Origin: Rhodosporidiobolus odoratus
Taxonomy: Eukaryota > Basidiomycota > Microbotryomycetes > Sporidiobolales > Sporidiobolaceae
Length of the DNA stretch: 64,000 bases
Assembly (NCBI GenBank): GCA_034387635.1
Contig: JAOANU010000009.1
Coordinates: forward strand, 248,001 to 312,000
Direction of reading: 5' to 3'
Below the pieces are notes generated by a model. The model did no database searches and was not told the DNA's origin. It saw nothing but the letters and a program-made list of their open reading frames with translations. This document shows positions 23,196-34,000 of the stretch, piece by piece; within the stretch, counting starts at the first letter, position 1, and each line of letters starts with the position of its first letter. The position numbers and the translations under genes are program-made.

Positions 23196-24095
23196 GGTCG
23201 AATGCGGTGTCGGGCGGGAGAAGGGAAAGCCGCGTTCAAGTGAGTGGGGAAAAAGTGAGTAGCAAGGGCGGTCTGGTTGGCAGGGGCCGGGTCGAGAAGA
23301 GTGAAGTCAGTGTGTGCGTGACTCTGGCAGATGCACCTTCACGGCAGTAAACGTACAGGTGTGAGTTAGGGTTCAGCGATTTGGGTGCGTGGAAGTGATC
23401 GCTTCGGAATGAGCGAGACTGGCTTGGAACGGGGTTGGTCGACGTCGGAGTGAGCCAAGTCGGACGATTTGTACTGTCGCTTTCGGATAGAGTAGACCGC
23501 AGTGCCAGTGGACGTGGAAGAAGCCGTCGAGTGGTTCAAGTTGCCCGTCACCGAAAGGGGAACACGGGAAACTACATATTCATGAAACATCCAAGTTAGA
23601 AACCCCGCCAGTCCACATTCCGTCATCTAGCCATCTACCCTGCAGCTTGTTTGACGCAGGTCAACCAGTCCGGCGTGATCAGAATTAGCCAGCCATTTCT
23701 CACATCTCTCGTCTTCTTGCTGCACATAGGCCTTTCTGGGCGACTGCGTGCTTGTGGGACATGCTACTTGCACTGTTTCAATTGCTTGCCATACCAGCTG
23801 CTGCTCATCCTGCTTTGTTCGCTGTGCAAGGTTTCGATCCCCTTCAGCCCGCACGTTCTTTCCCCTCTCTACCCTCGCTCGTTCTCTGTGTTGCCCTGCT
23901 TGCCTGAGCTCTGCTTCCTACCCCTAGCCGCAAGTATACACGTATCCCGTCTGCCGGCGCCTGCGCTATTCGCCACCCTTGACCCGCCTTACCTGCCAGC
24001 CTTCCGAGCCACCGCCTGTTCGTCCGCGTGCACAGAACGCTTGAGGACCAAGCCAACGTCGCAAAGGATCGCACCGAGAATCGCCTAAGCAGATC
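23196..24095. promoter_or_regulatory. Divergent promoter region, ERV29 / SPX-RING gene
   Basis: About 900 bp between start codons pointing away from each other, one of the largest gaps in the window. The ERV29 side has purine-rich blocks (GAGAAGGGAAAGCCGCG). The SPX-RING side is C/T-rich (CCCTCTCTACCCTCGCTCG). Short open frames on both strands (for example 23366-23626 -, 23651-24088 +) have no recognisable content. Confidence 0.4.
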
Positions 24096-27000
24096 ATGAA
24101 GTACGGCAAGCAGTACCTTGAATCGCTCGAGTCAGTCCCCGAGGAATGGAGAAAGCAGGCAATCGAGTATCGAAAGGTGAGTCTCGACTGCTTCACTACA
24201 CCTTCTCCGTGATGCTACTCGGTACTCAACTCTTCCCCCTCCTCTGCCCATTCGTCTACTGTCGCTCCGCTCATCTCCCTTTCGCCATCTTCTGCCCTGA
24301 CATGGCGTCTCGCTTATGTACCTTGTCGTCCATGACAGCTCAAGAAAGTGATCAATCGCGTCGCCTCCGAGCTAAAAGATCTCGGCCTGACTTCCGAAGT
24401 CCTCAAAGAACTCCTCGAGCAAAACGTCGCTTCTACCTCCCCTTCCTCAACTTCCCCTCCTGCACCGGCGCCTGTACCAGACGCATCGGCAACATCCACC
24501 TCGCGAATTAGGTGGGCGGAGAGCGGGGAAGATCAGAAAGAAGAGGGAAAAGCGAGAATCGAACCTGTTGAGGGGGAAGAGGATGGAGTGAGTGAGGTTA
24601 AAAGGGGAAAAATGAAGGAGGGCCAGACGGCTACTACCGAGACTGGGTCGATTGGGAAGGGGAGAAAGAAGAGACGGGTCAGAGCAAGTTATGAACTGGG
24701 AGGTGCGTCCCGTCGACTTTTTTTCGTCTCTCCCCCGTGCAGGCAGATATGCCCCGTCCCGCTCTTCTATAAGGACACCGGCGCGGTACATATGTCCTTT
24801 TTCACACAGAGCAGAGGCCAAGTGACCGCATTCTCGAGCTGATGATCTCTCTTCCCCGACGTGTACAGGTACATCCTCCTCCCCCCTCCCCCGCCTCCAC
24901 CTAGTCTTCTCCTCCTGCTCCTCCGAATCCTACTCCTCCTCCGGTCCATCGACAACCTCCGACTTTGACCTTCCCTCCCAACCTTCCTCAGAGGACGACG
25001 AACTCCCCTCTGACGAGGAAGTCCTCGCTGCCTCGCCAGCCAAATTCCTCTTCTCGAGACCGAGGCACCACCATCATCATAAGCAGAGGAGACCACAAAG
25101 GACTGACACGGGGGAATCGGTGCTCAGCGAGGTATCGACCACTTGCGCGGATGCGACTCTAGAACCACAAGCACAGTTAACCGAACTAGCGCCTTCGTCC
25201 ACTCGTCCCTCCAAGTCTCCTACTCACTCCCGCTTTTCATCCTCGTCCGCCACGCCTGCATCCTCCTTCTCCACCGCTACCTTTGAACAAACTCGAGCAG
25301 AAGAATCTGCGTCCGAAGCGGCTCAATCTCAGTCTGAATCGGGCGATCTGGCCACACCAGGCGAGAACGACAACGACCAAGTCGAGTTTGAAGGGGCGGG
25401 GAGACAGGCTGAAGGGTTGTTGAGGAGGATGTATGGAGTTGGAGCAGTGTCGGCGGTTGAAGGGGAGGGGAGTGAGGGGGAGAGGAGTGCTGTCGAGGTG
25501 AGGTTGAAGGAGAAGGAGGAGGAGGAGGATGAAGAGGAGGGGGGTGATGATGAAAAGGAGGGAGGAGGCATGAGGCGTATCGCCAGTCAGGCTACACTCA
25601 AGGCGACTCCCCCAAGGCCTTCAGTTCCAGCTGAGGAGGAGCTAGAGGTTCAGCATTTGAGCTTGAGGGAGTTGGAGAAGATGAGAGTTGGGGAGAGTGA
25701 GGGGGAGAGGAGGAGGAGTCGGGAGGTAGAGAACAGGAGGAGTAAGGAAGCATTGGAGAGGGAGAGGGCGGAGGAGGGAGATGATGAGCGGGAAGGGATG
25801 GGGGTCAAGAGGTACGCGCTGCTGTGCCTCTTCCGTCCTACTCGAGTTCGGGAACTAACGCGCCAATTTCATCTATTGCCCATTCATCCATCGCTTCCTC
25901 ACTTTCGCATTGTTGAACCCCTCGTCACGCTTTCCCTGTTCGCATCGTGTATCCCCTTCTAGCCGCCGACGTCGACGCCGCCACCGACCCCGACAACACC
26001 GCCGCGAAGTCTTCATCCCCCTCACCTCAGACACCGAATTCCTGACTCTTCTCGCCTCTGCCCTAAACTCGCTCGCAACGCTCCAACTCGCGCAGAAGCA
26101 GCAGTTCACCGAATCCGTCCGCATCCTCGCCGATTCCGTCTCGACCGTCTCTTCCCCTGCGCGACCCAAAACCGACCTGTACATCTGGAGGGAGATCTTT
26201 GCTCTGTGGGCCGAAGCAGCCATTTTTGAGAGTCGGAGTGAGAGGGATAGAGGGGAACGGAGTGTTGAAGAGGTTGAGAGGAAGATGGAGTGGTTTGTGG
26301 ATCAGGTGGCCAAGAGGAAGTTGGCGAAACGGATGAAGCACAAGGAGAGTAGGTCGGCGTTGGACAAGTTTATTGCGCTTAATGTCGAGTTGCTCGATTT
26401 GAAAAAGTTTCAGATTGCGAATGAGGAGGCGGCGAGGAAGATCGTATGTTGCCTTTTCCTTTCCTTCTTTTCTTCGTCTACCTGCCTCTTGTCCGTTTGC
26501 CTTGACTATTACCATGATCTTTTCACTGACGGTCAAGTTGGACTGACTCCCCCGCTCCCTGTTGCAGCTCAAAAAGCACGACAAACGAACCGCCCTAACC
26601 GCCTCCTCCAACTTTCCAACCTTCCTCACCTCATCCTCCTCCCCAACTTCATCCACCTCAGACGCCTCCGACCCCTTAGCCCTGATTTCCTCTCGCCTCC
26701 ATGCCTCGACCAATGCCCCCGTCCTCACCCTCCCTGGCTTCCCTTCCCTACCTCATATCCTGCTCTCTACTTTCACCACTACTCTCCTGCCCATCATCCC
26801 AGCGTTGGAAGATTACGAGTGCTCAATCTGTGGGGACGTGGCGTTCAAGCCGATCAGGTTGGGATGTGGACACAAGTTTTGCGGTGCGACCTTTCCCCCC
26901 TGGATGCTGTCGGAGGGGTTTTAGGCGCTGACAAGCAGTCTTTCTTTTTTTCTTTCTTTCTTTACTTTGCCTTGGGTGTTGTGCGCGAGGTGCAGTACGA

Positions 27001-27330
27001 TGCCTCGTCAAGATGCAGAAACGGGGTCAAGACAGTTGTCCGCAATGTCGGTCTGCTGTCGTGCTACGAGCCAATGCTAGTATGTCTGTCCTCTCTCTCC
27101 GCCTCGTACTCTCTCTCCTTTCTCCCCTTTCCACTCTTGACCGAAAGCCCTTGCTGACAAGTCTACTTGCTGACGCGCTTGCAGCCAACTTGGATCACGA
27201 CCTCCAGACGTTCCTCCTGAAATGGTTTCCTCACGAAGTCAAAGCCAAGGAAAAGAGCAACCAGAAAGAAGCGGCAAGGGAAGAGTTGGAGGAGATGGGA
27301 GTGTTTGAGAGGAAGTGTTTGATCATGTAG
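24096..27330 (+). CDS. SPX-RING ubiquitin ligase (phosphate signalling)
   Basis: Seven exons (24096-24176, 24339-24702, 24869-25811, 25963-26443, 26568-26883, 26996-27079, 27185-27330) sum to 2,415 nt, or 804 residues, in phase. The N-terminus MKYGKQYLESLESVPEEWRK, IEYRKLKKVI is SPX helix 1-2 with its lysines. The rest of the SPX comes much later: FIPLTSDTEFLTLLASALN, LQLAQKQQFTESVRI and KILKKHDKRT, the lysine-rich helix that binds inositol pyrophosphates. A C3HC4 RING follows at about 708-755 (YECSICGDVAFKPIRLGCGH, CPQCRSAVV). SPX-RING proteins such as plant NLA and S. pombe Pqr1 ubiquitinate phosphate transporters when phosphate is ample, and the same role is likely here. The odd point is an insert of about 400 disordered residues splitting the SPX. 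It is Ser/Glu-rich, with a HHHHH run and an Arg cluster (SRRRRRRHRPRQHRR) at its end. Confidence 0.85.
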
Positions 27331-27684
27331 GTCAGTCACATGAAAAGAATGATAAGCTGGTTAGTGACCTGGCTGAGCAGAGGCCTCGAGGTCACTGTAG
27401 TCGCGGTAACACTTGTAGTGCCTTCTCATCGCTGCAAAGGGGCGTTGTGACAAGCGAGTGTTGGAACTGATCAAGTCGGGTGGGAAAGGTGGGAAACGTG
27501 CGGCGGCAGTTGGGGTAAGTGGTGAAGGTTACAAGGCGACCAGATGTAGCCTTCCCGAGCATCTTGTGTGAGCTCACCGCCCCTCCCGCCCATCGAATAC
27601 TGTAGGCAAGCAGGATGCTCTCATCGTCTGATCGTCTCCCTTGTTGTCCTCCGACCTTTCCTCTCGCTTGCTCAACTGCTCAAG
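27331..27684. promoter_or_regulatory. Intergenic: SPX-RING 3' flank and DCP1 promoter
   Basis: About 350 bp between tandem genes. The sequence before the ATG at 27685 is C/T-rich (TTGTTGTCCTCCGACCTTTC). No coding frame or repeat was seen. Confidence 0.4.
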
Positions 27685-29060
27685 ATGACCACAAAGAGTC
27701 CACCCACGGAAGCAGATCTCATTCGACTACGACTCAACCTCAAGAACTTGCAGAGACACGATCCAACCATCAACCAGATCGAGGCCAGCACTTCGTATGC
27801 CTCAGTCTATGAGAACAAGGGACACGGTTGGGTACGTCTCACCTCTCAAGATACCTCTGCAGGCCCTACGCCGAAAGAAAGAGCCAAGGTTGACGATTAA
27901 CTCGCTTCGCTTGTCGTCTGGTCGAACAGGTCAAAACCGGCGTAGAAGGGCCCATGTTTCTCTTCACCCGGTACGTTGCACGCCCTCCCACCGAAGGCCC
28001 AGGAGCCGAGCCCGCCCCTCGCTCGACATGCTGTACGAAGCGTCTGACCTCATTCGTGCAGATCCACCCAACCTTCCGCAGGTTTCTTCGTATTGAACCG
28101 TCAGGGTCTCGAGTACATCCAAGAGTACTTGACAAGGGAGAGCGAGGTCAAGGTTGAAGGGGAATTCATTCTGTTTGAAGGGGGGAAAGATGTCGGTGGG
28201 TTCCTTCTTCACCTCTTCACAAGGTCACTTCTTCCATCACCCATCTCTCGTAGCAATGGAGACGCCGAGCGCGACTGACGGCTCGACTCGTTTACTCTTG
28301 CAGACCGTGCGACCGGAATTTGGGTGTTTGAGGAGAAGGAGAGGATTGAGCTGTGCCAGCGAATGGAGGCGTGCGTTCCTTTTTCAATCTTACCCTATAC
28401 AACCCTTATCCTTCGACTCTACCGCATCTGACACCATATCCCTGCACAGGCTACGTCAACGTTCCATCCCTCCCACCCCCTCATCCACGGCTCCACCCGG
28501 ACCCGGACCTTCTCACCTTACCCCTTCCAAACCGCAACCGATCTCCCTAAATGACCTCTTCGCCTCCGCCTCCCCCGCCGCATCGCCCGCCCTCGCACCT
28601 GCGATTCCACTCCAGCCCCAGGCTCGAGCTCACACATCACACAACAATCCCCTCGACGCGCTCTTCGCCGCCGCTGCCGCTTCGCCCAACATGGCCCCTT
28701 CGCAACAACCCCTGCTTAACCCTCTGCAGCAGTACCAACAGTCGCAACAACCAAAGTCAAACCCCCTTGATGCGCTGTTTGCCACTGCTTCCGCTTCGCC
28801 GGCCAACGTCCCTTCTCCGGCGGGCAGTCTTCGTCTTCCCTCTCACCCACAGCAGCCACAAGGTGGGATGCCAGCGGCTTTGGAGCAATTGTTTGCGAGT
28901 GCTTCGCCGACTCCGATGGCGGCGATTCTGCCGGGACAGAAGGAGCAGCAGAAGAAGGGGTTGGATTTGTTGAGTTCGATGTTTGAGAGTGTCAGACAGG
29001 TTCGTCCATATTTTTTGTTGATTCTTCTTCGCTGGTTTGCACGAAGGTCGGTGTTGATTT

Positions 29061-29138
<78 letters not shown>

Positions 29139-30765
29139 CATGTCCGCAGTCTCCTCAACCCGCTGCAGCTCAGATCCCTCCTGCCTCCATCCTTCAACCC
29201 CAACCCCAGCCTCAACCTCAGTCTCAACCTCACCCCGTGTCTTCCTCGCATCCTTCACAATCCCATACCTCACCTCCCTCTCGGCCGCAATCGAATACTT
29301 CCCCACTTCCTGGTACCGGTTCCGCTACTCTCCCGCCAGTGCCGCAGGCTCAACAGCTGGACGCGAGGATGGCACTGATGAGTATGCTGGGAGTTTTGGG
29401 GTCCGAATCCGCCCCGACTTCGGCGTCCACTCTCATCGCCACCGCCACCACCGCGCTCGAATCGTCTCAGCCTCAGCCTCAGATGAACGACGCTTCCTCC
29501 TCCTCCCAGTCCTCTTCTGCCTCGTCACAAAAGAAAGGCCCACCGCCGACGACGTCCCTCGCAACCGGAGGAGGAGGAAAAGGAAAAGGTGGACCAATCT
29601 TCTCGAAACCCTTGTTGAGTCATGATATCTTTGATCAACTACCTCTCGTCGTCGCTGGGTCGTCCCCGGTTAAAAAGGATCTGCAAAAGGTGGTGACTGG
29701 GCAGGGAGTGGTTAATGGGAAGGGAGTCGGGGTACCGCCTGCGCCTGTACCTGCGCCTGGCGCTGCGTCGGCTGGTCAGGAGGAGGAGAAGGAGGAGGAG
29801 GAGGAGGACAAAGAGGAGGAGGACAAAGGAGAGACGGACAGAAAGGAAAGGGAGACGGAGGAGGCGAAAGCTAGGGTGGCCGGGAATGAGGCGAATCCAC
29901 CACCCGCACCTGCATCTCCACTCCAGTCTGCGGTTACTATCACTTCAGCGTTGACCTCCCCTCGGGAAGTACGGACGGCGACTATCGGGGATCTGGTTGC
30001 CCCTCCGGCAAAGGCTCCTCCTTCGCCGGCGTTGCCTTCGGATCCGATTTCAACCGCGACTTCGATTTCGACCTTGACTTCAATTGGAGACGTCCCTGCC
30101 CTCCTCTCGTCGGCTTCGTCGTCGGCTTCACCTACTCCCGTCGCCGCCGTCCCCTCCGTTCCCTCCTCATCTTCCTCACCATCTCCGATTTCTTCGTCTG
30201 GTCCCGCAAATCCAGCCCCTACCTCTTCTTCGTCTTCGTCCTCCACAAAGACTCCACAGCTAAACGCGAGCAAGACCAACGGCAGCGGCAAGGGCACTGG
30301 CAATGGTACCTCCTCGCTCTTGCTGAGTAAGAAGGAAATCATGAGGGAGGTGGATGGGGCGGTGGTCGTTTTGGAACAAGAGGAGGAAGAGAAGGGAAAC
30401 GAAGGAGAGGGACCGATGAGTAAGGAAGAGTTTTTGAAGAGGGTTTGGGAGGTGGTACAGGTTCGTGGCATTTTTCTCTCCCTTTCCTTCCGTTCTCCTC
30501 TCTTTCTCTCCCTCCCTCGCACACGTTTCATGTCGTCGCGAGTCTCTCTTGATCGATCCATTGCGATATCTGCGCGAAGACAGACCATTGGAAACCGAAT
30601 ACTGACTTGATTTTTTTTTCTTCCCCTTTCGCCTCCTACTCCTCCGGCACTTTTCTTGGTTCCTTTTGCATCGTGATCCGTGGCCTCTTTTGCACGCAGA
30701 AACCTTCGTTCGGGACGCAGTTGTATGGGAAGTACCTTGAAAGGTTTGAGGAAGAGGAAGATTGA
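27685..30765 (+). CDS. DCP1: mRNA decapping subunit Dcp1
   Basis: Activator of the Dcp2 decapping enzyme in cytoplasmic mRNA decay. Seven exons (27685-27831, 27930-27970, 28062-28195, 28304-28370, 28450-28999, 29150-30460, 30700-30765) sum to 2,316 nt, or 771 residues. The EVH1-like domain is at the N-terminus: RLRLNLKNLQRHDPTI, EASTSYASVYE, GWVKTGVEGPMFLFTR, GFFVLNRQGLEYIQEYL and DRATGIWVFEEKERIELCQR. A long Ser/Pro/Gln-rich region follows, with repeated short linear motifs of the type NPLDALFA and LNDLFASA. These resemble Leu-rich decapping-partner motifs. The C-terminus MSKEEFLKRVWEVVQ, KPSFGTQLYGKYLERF matches the trimerisation domain of metazoan Dcp1. Yeast Dcp1 lacks it, so this protein is animal-like. 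Intron 5 (29000-29149) holds a long CT tract. Confidence 0.9.
29064..29136 (+). repeat. (CT)n microsatellite in DCP1 intron 5
   Basis: An almost pure CT dinucleotide tract of about 73 nt on the coding strand. It lies inside the intron between the donor GTTCGT at 29000 and the acceptor TCCGCAG ending 29149, and probably acts as an extended polypyrimidine tract. The intron is 150 nt and has no in-frame stop. Confidence 0.95.
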
Positions 30766-31031
30766 AGGGGGGAGGGAGAAAAAGCGAGTTGAGGTGTATG
30801 AGGGAGGGTGACGGGGATCGGGAGAATGGCGCTTTCTAGCCCAAAGAGTACCGATTCTCGATAGGTTTGTTTGTTATCGCGACTTGTTTGCCTTGTTGTA
30901 TTCCATTTGCTCAATCTCTCGATCCCCCTTTCCGCTCGCTCGCTCTTCCTCCTTTTTCTCTCCCTTTTTTTTTCTTTCACGCTTCATCTCGCTCTGACTG
31001 TGCCAGCCTTGCTCTGGTCGCTGGGGCTAGT

Positions 31032-34000
31032 ATGACATCGCCCTCGCCGGCTCCTAGCGCAGCTCGCGAGGCTTTGCGAGCCATCTCGAGGAGGGTGGAA
31101 GAGCAGGTAGGAGGAGATGGAGGAGGCGACGATCAAGTCTGGACAGCACTCGAGGGGTTGAGGGAATGTATCAGTAGAGTTTCGTCGCAGGATGAGGTGC
31201 GTCTTTCTTTCTCTTTCTCTCCCTCTCGCTTGTTTCGCATGACGGGTTCCCCCACTACTGTGGAGAATTGACATCTCGCTTTTTTCTCTTTCTTTGCAGC
31301 ACTCGACTCTGACCAAGTCTCTACTCGAATTGGCTACCTACCTACGTCAAAAAGCGTACGACTTCTCCCCCTCTGCTGCGACAGCGGTTCACAGCGCCCT
31401 CAAAAAACCGAGCGGAAAAGACAGCGATCACGCAGGTCAAGGAGGTACAGCGTTCAAGACCTTGCTTGAAGCGGTCGCTGGTGTTGTTTCATCTGCGAAG
31501 GATGAGTGTGTTAGGTTGTACCAGGAGGGTGGGGTGGAGAGGGAGGGTGAGGTGAGGGCGGCTTGGGAGGAGGTCTTGTTCAAAGGGTTGGAGGGGGCTA
31601 AGGTACGCTTTCGCCTCACTTGTTCACGTCTGTCTATCGAATCCTTTGGGCGGCGCCGCGACGAGCTAAGATGGTTCGAACGGTGCGCAGAGTCACCTGG
31701 TCGAAAATGGGTTCGAGGGAAGTAGGCCGACGGAGCAGGAACTCGCCTGTACGTTCTTGCACGACGGTACCCTGTCCATCCACCCCTCGCTGAAAGTCTA
31801 TCGCCTATAGACCGCAACGTTTGCCTCGCTATCTTTCTTCCCACGCTCCACGCCACGTTTCTTCCCAACCCTTTCTCTCTTCCAACCCCTTCCTCCGCTC
31901 CTGCCTCTGCAAACACCGCTGCCTCCGACTTGAGAGAGGACGGCGTGCCTAGTCATGCCAAGTATGCGGCCCTAGACGTTCTGGGGGAACTGCTGAGCAA
32001 GAATGAGGGGAACAAGTCGAGGGCGCGAGAGATTATACAGACGTGCGTCGCTTTCCGATCTCATAGCATGAGCACAGTCCCCCCAGGTAAGCTGAGCGAC
32101 GTAGGCTGATGTGTTGAGAGATGCACTGCACAGCGAACACCTAGGCCGTCTCCTCTCCCTCGCTCAAGACCCGCACCTCTCCTCCGCAATCCTCGAACTC
32201 GCCTTTCGCCTAACGCCCGGTCGAGCGAAGTCCGGGGCCACAGCCTCGACGGTCAAGACTCAAACTATAGCTCGCGAACACTTCATCTCTCACCTGCTTC
32301 GCCCAGAGGATTTCGGAGGAAGTGCTCAGAAGTTGAGGGAGAGGTATGACAAGTTGGGAAGTGAGGAGTGGGAGGAGGAAACTGTGAGGCTGCTTGCGGA
32401 CGTCAGTAGGAAGAGTATACGGAGGTAAGTGTCTCGCTTCTCTTCCTCGATCCTCCGTCAGCCTGGCTGACCTGTCTTTCCTCTCTGCGTTTGATCCTGA
32501 CCAGGTCTCAACTCCTTCCCGCCCTCTCGCTCACTTACAACTCGTACCCCCTCCTCTCCCCTTCTCTCTCACTCTCCGAGTCTGAGAGTCCTTCTCTCAA
32601 CCCAACGCTAAAACAAATCGCCGAAGGAATCGTTTGGGAGAAGACGAACCTCTGGGTGGGAAGGCATGTCATTGGGACGAGGGTACCGCCTGTTGGAGAG
32701 GAGGACGAAGGAGAGGGGGATGAGAGGCTCTGTGTTGAATTGGGTGGGGTCGAGAGATGGTTGGTTGAGGATTTGATGCCGGAAAGTGGGATGGGTACGT
32801 TGAATAGACGCCCGTCTCACAACTCTCCGATGGCATGCCCCTGACCTCACGAGTGACTCGCTCCCGTGTCTCTCGCAGACCTCATTCGCATCACCCTCCT
32901 TCTTTCCCCATCCTCACCGCTTACCGTCTCCCACAAACCTCATCCATCCACCCCGACCCACATTGGGTGGGATCTCGAGAGTGCGCGAGACACGCAGGAG
33001 AGCACTGTACTGCCCAAGCTGCACAAGCTCGAGATCATTCTAAGCGGTCGAGGGGATCAGTTGGGGCTTGTGAGGAAGGTTGTCGAGGAGAGGATGACTG
33101 TGCGTCTCCCTTCTTCTCCACTCTTTCTCCTCTCTACTTTCCGTACGTCGAGTAGCGTGTAATGACTCAGTTACGTCGACTCGTAGCGCTACTCCAACCT
33201 CGGTCGCGAACTTTACCGTTTCCCGACCCGTTCCCTGCCAACTCCCGCACCTCCCGGCTCGACTTCCTCCAGAGCGTCCAAAACCTCGTCGACTTCTGCC
33301 TCCGCCAAGCTTGTGCCAGCACAATCCAGCAAACCTGCCAAACCCGTCTCTGCCGCCGGGTCCAGTACGACCTCATCCTCTAAACGCCCACGTTCCCAAG
33401 CCGAATCCGACCTCGAAATCCCAGATTGGGCCACCACTAAGGCTGATGTCTCGCACGCAGACGACGGCTCTACAAAGGATAAAGGCAAAGGGAAAGAAGT
33501 CGCCTTTGCCCCTACCCCGAACGATCTCCCCTCGCGTCAATCTCGGCCTGCGCCGGCGCGTGCGCCTGTACCTCGAGCGAATAGGAAGTCGTCGGAAGCG
33601 GAGAGGCCGGTGGAACAGGTTTTCTCTCTCGCTGCCGGCGTGGAAGGAGGAGGAGGAGGAGGAGGGGAAGAAGGGGGAGAGAAGCGGATTGAGAAGGTCA
33701 TCAATCTCCCATCCCATCCGAGGTCTCAGCCTCAATCTAAAACCCGAGCCGTTCCTGCCGCTCAGCATCCATCGTCCTCAGCCCTAGTCGACCCGCTCAG
33801 CCTCAGTCAACCTGAATCCCCAGAGACGGATTCGCAAAGACTGGCGAGGGAGAGGAGGGAAGAGGTTAAGAGGTTGGCTAGGTTGAGTTCGGATGGGATC
33901 GAGGCAGGGGATGCAGCGGGATTGGAGAATGAAGAAGGAGGAGAGGGAGTAGGCGAAGGAGGGCAGGAGTTTGGGTTTGTGGATGATGGAGGGTTTGATG

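Noticed and set aside
28992..29306. Arg-Glu repeat frames on the minus strand here and at 49035-49386
   Set aside because: They are the antisense of CT microsatellites inside introns of DCP1 and the monooxygenase, not real charged-repeat proteins.
28154..30610. An 818-residue open frame on the + strand containing a Ser-Leu repeat run
   Set aside because: It is the DCP1 coding frame read through three introns. The Ser-Leu run is the intronic CT tract. The spliced seven-exon model is in phase and matches Dcp1 domains.
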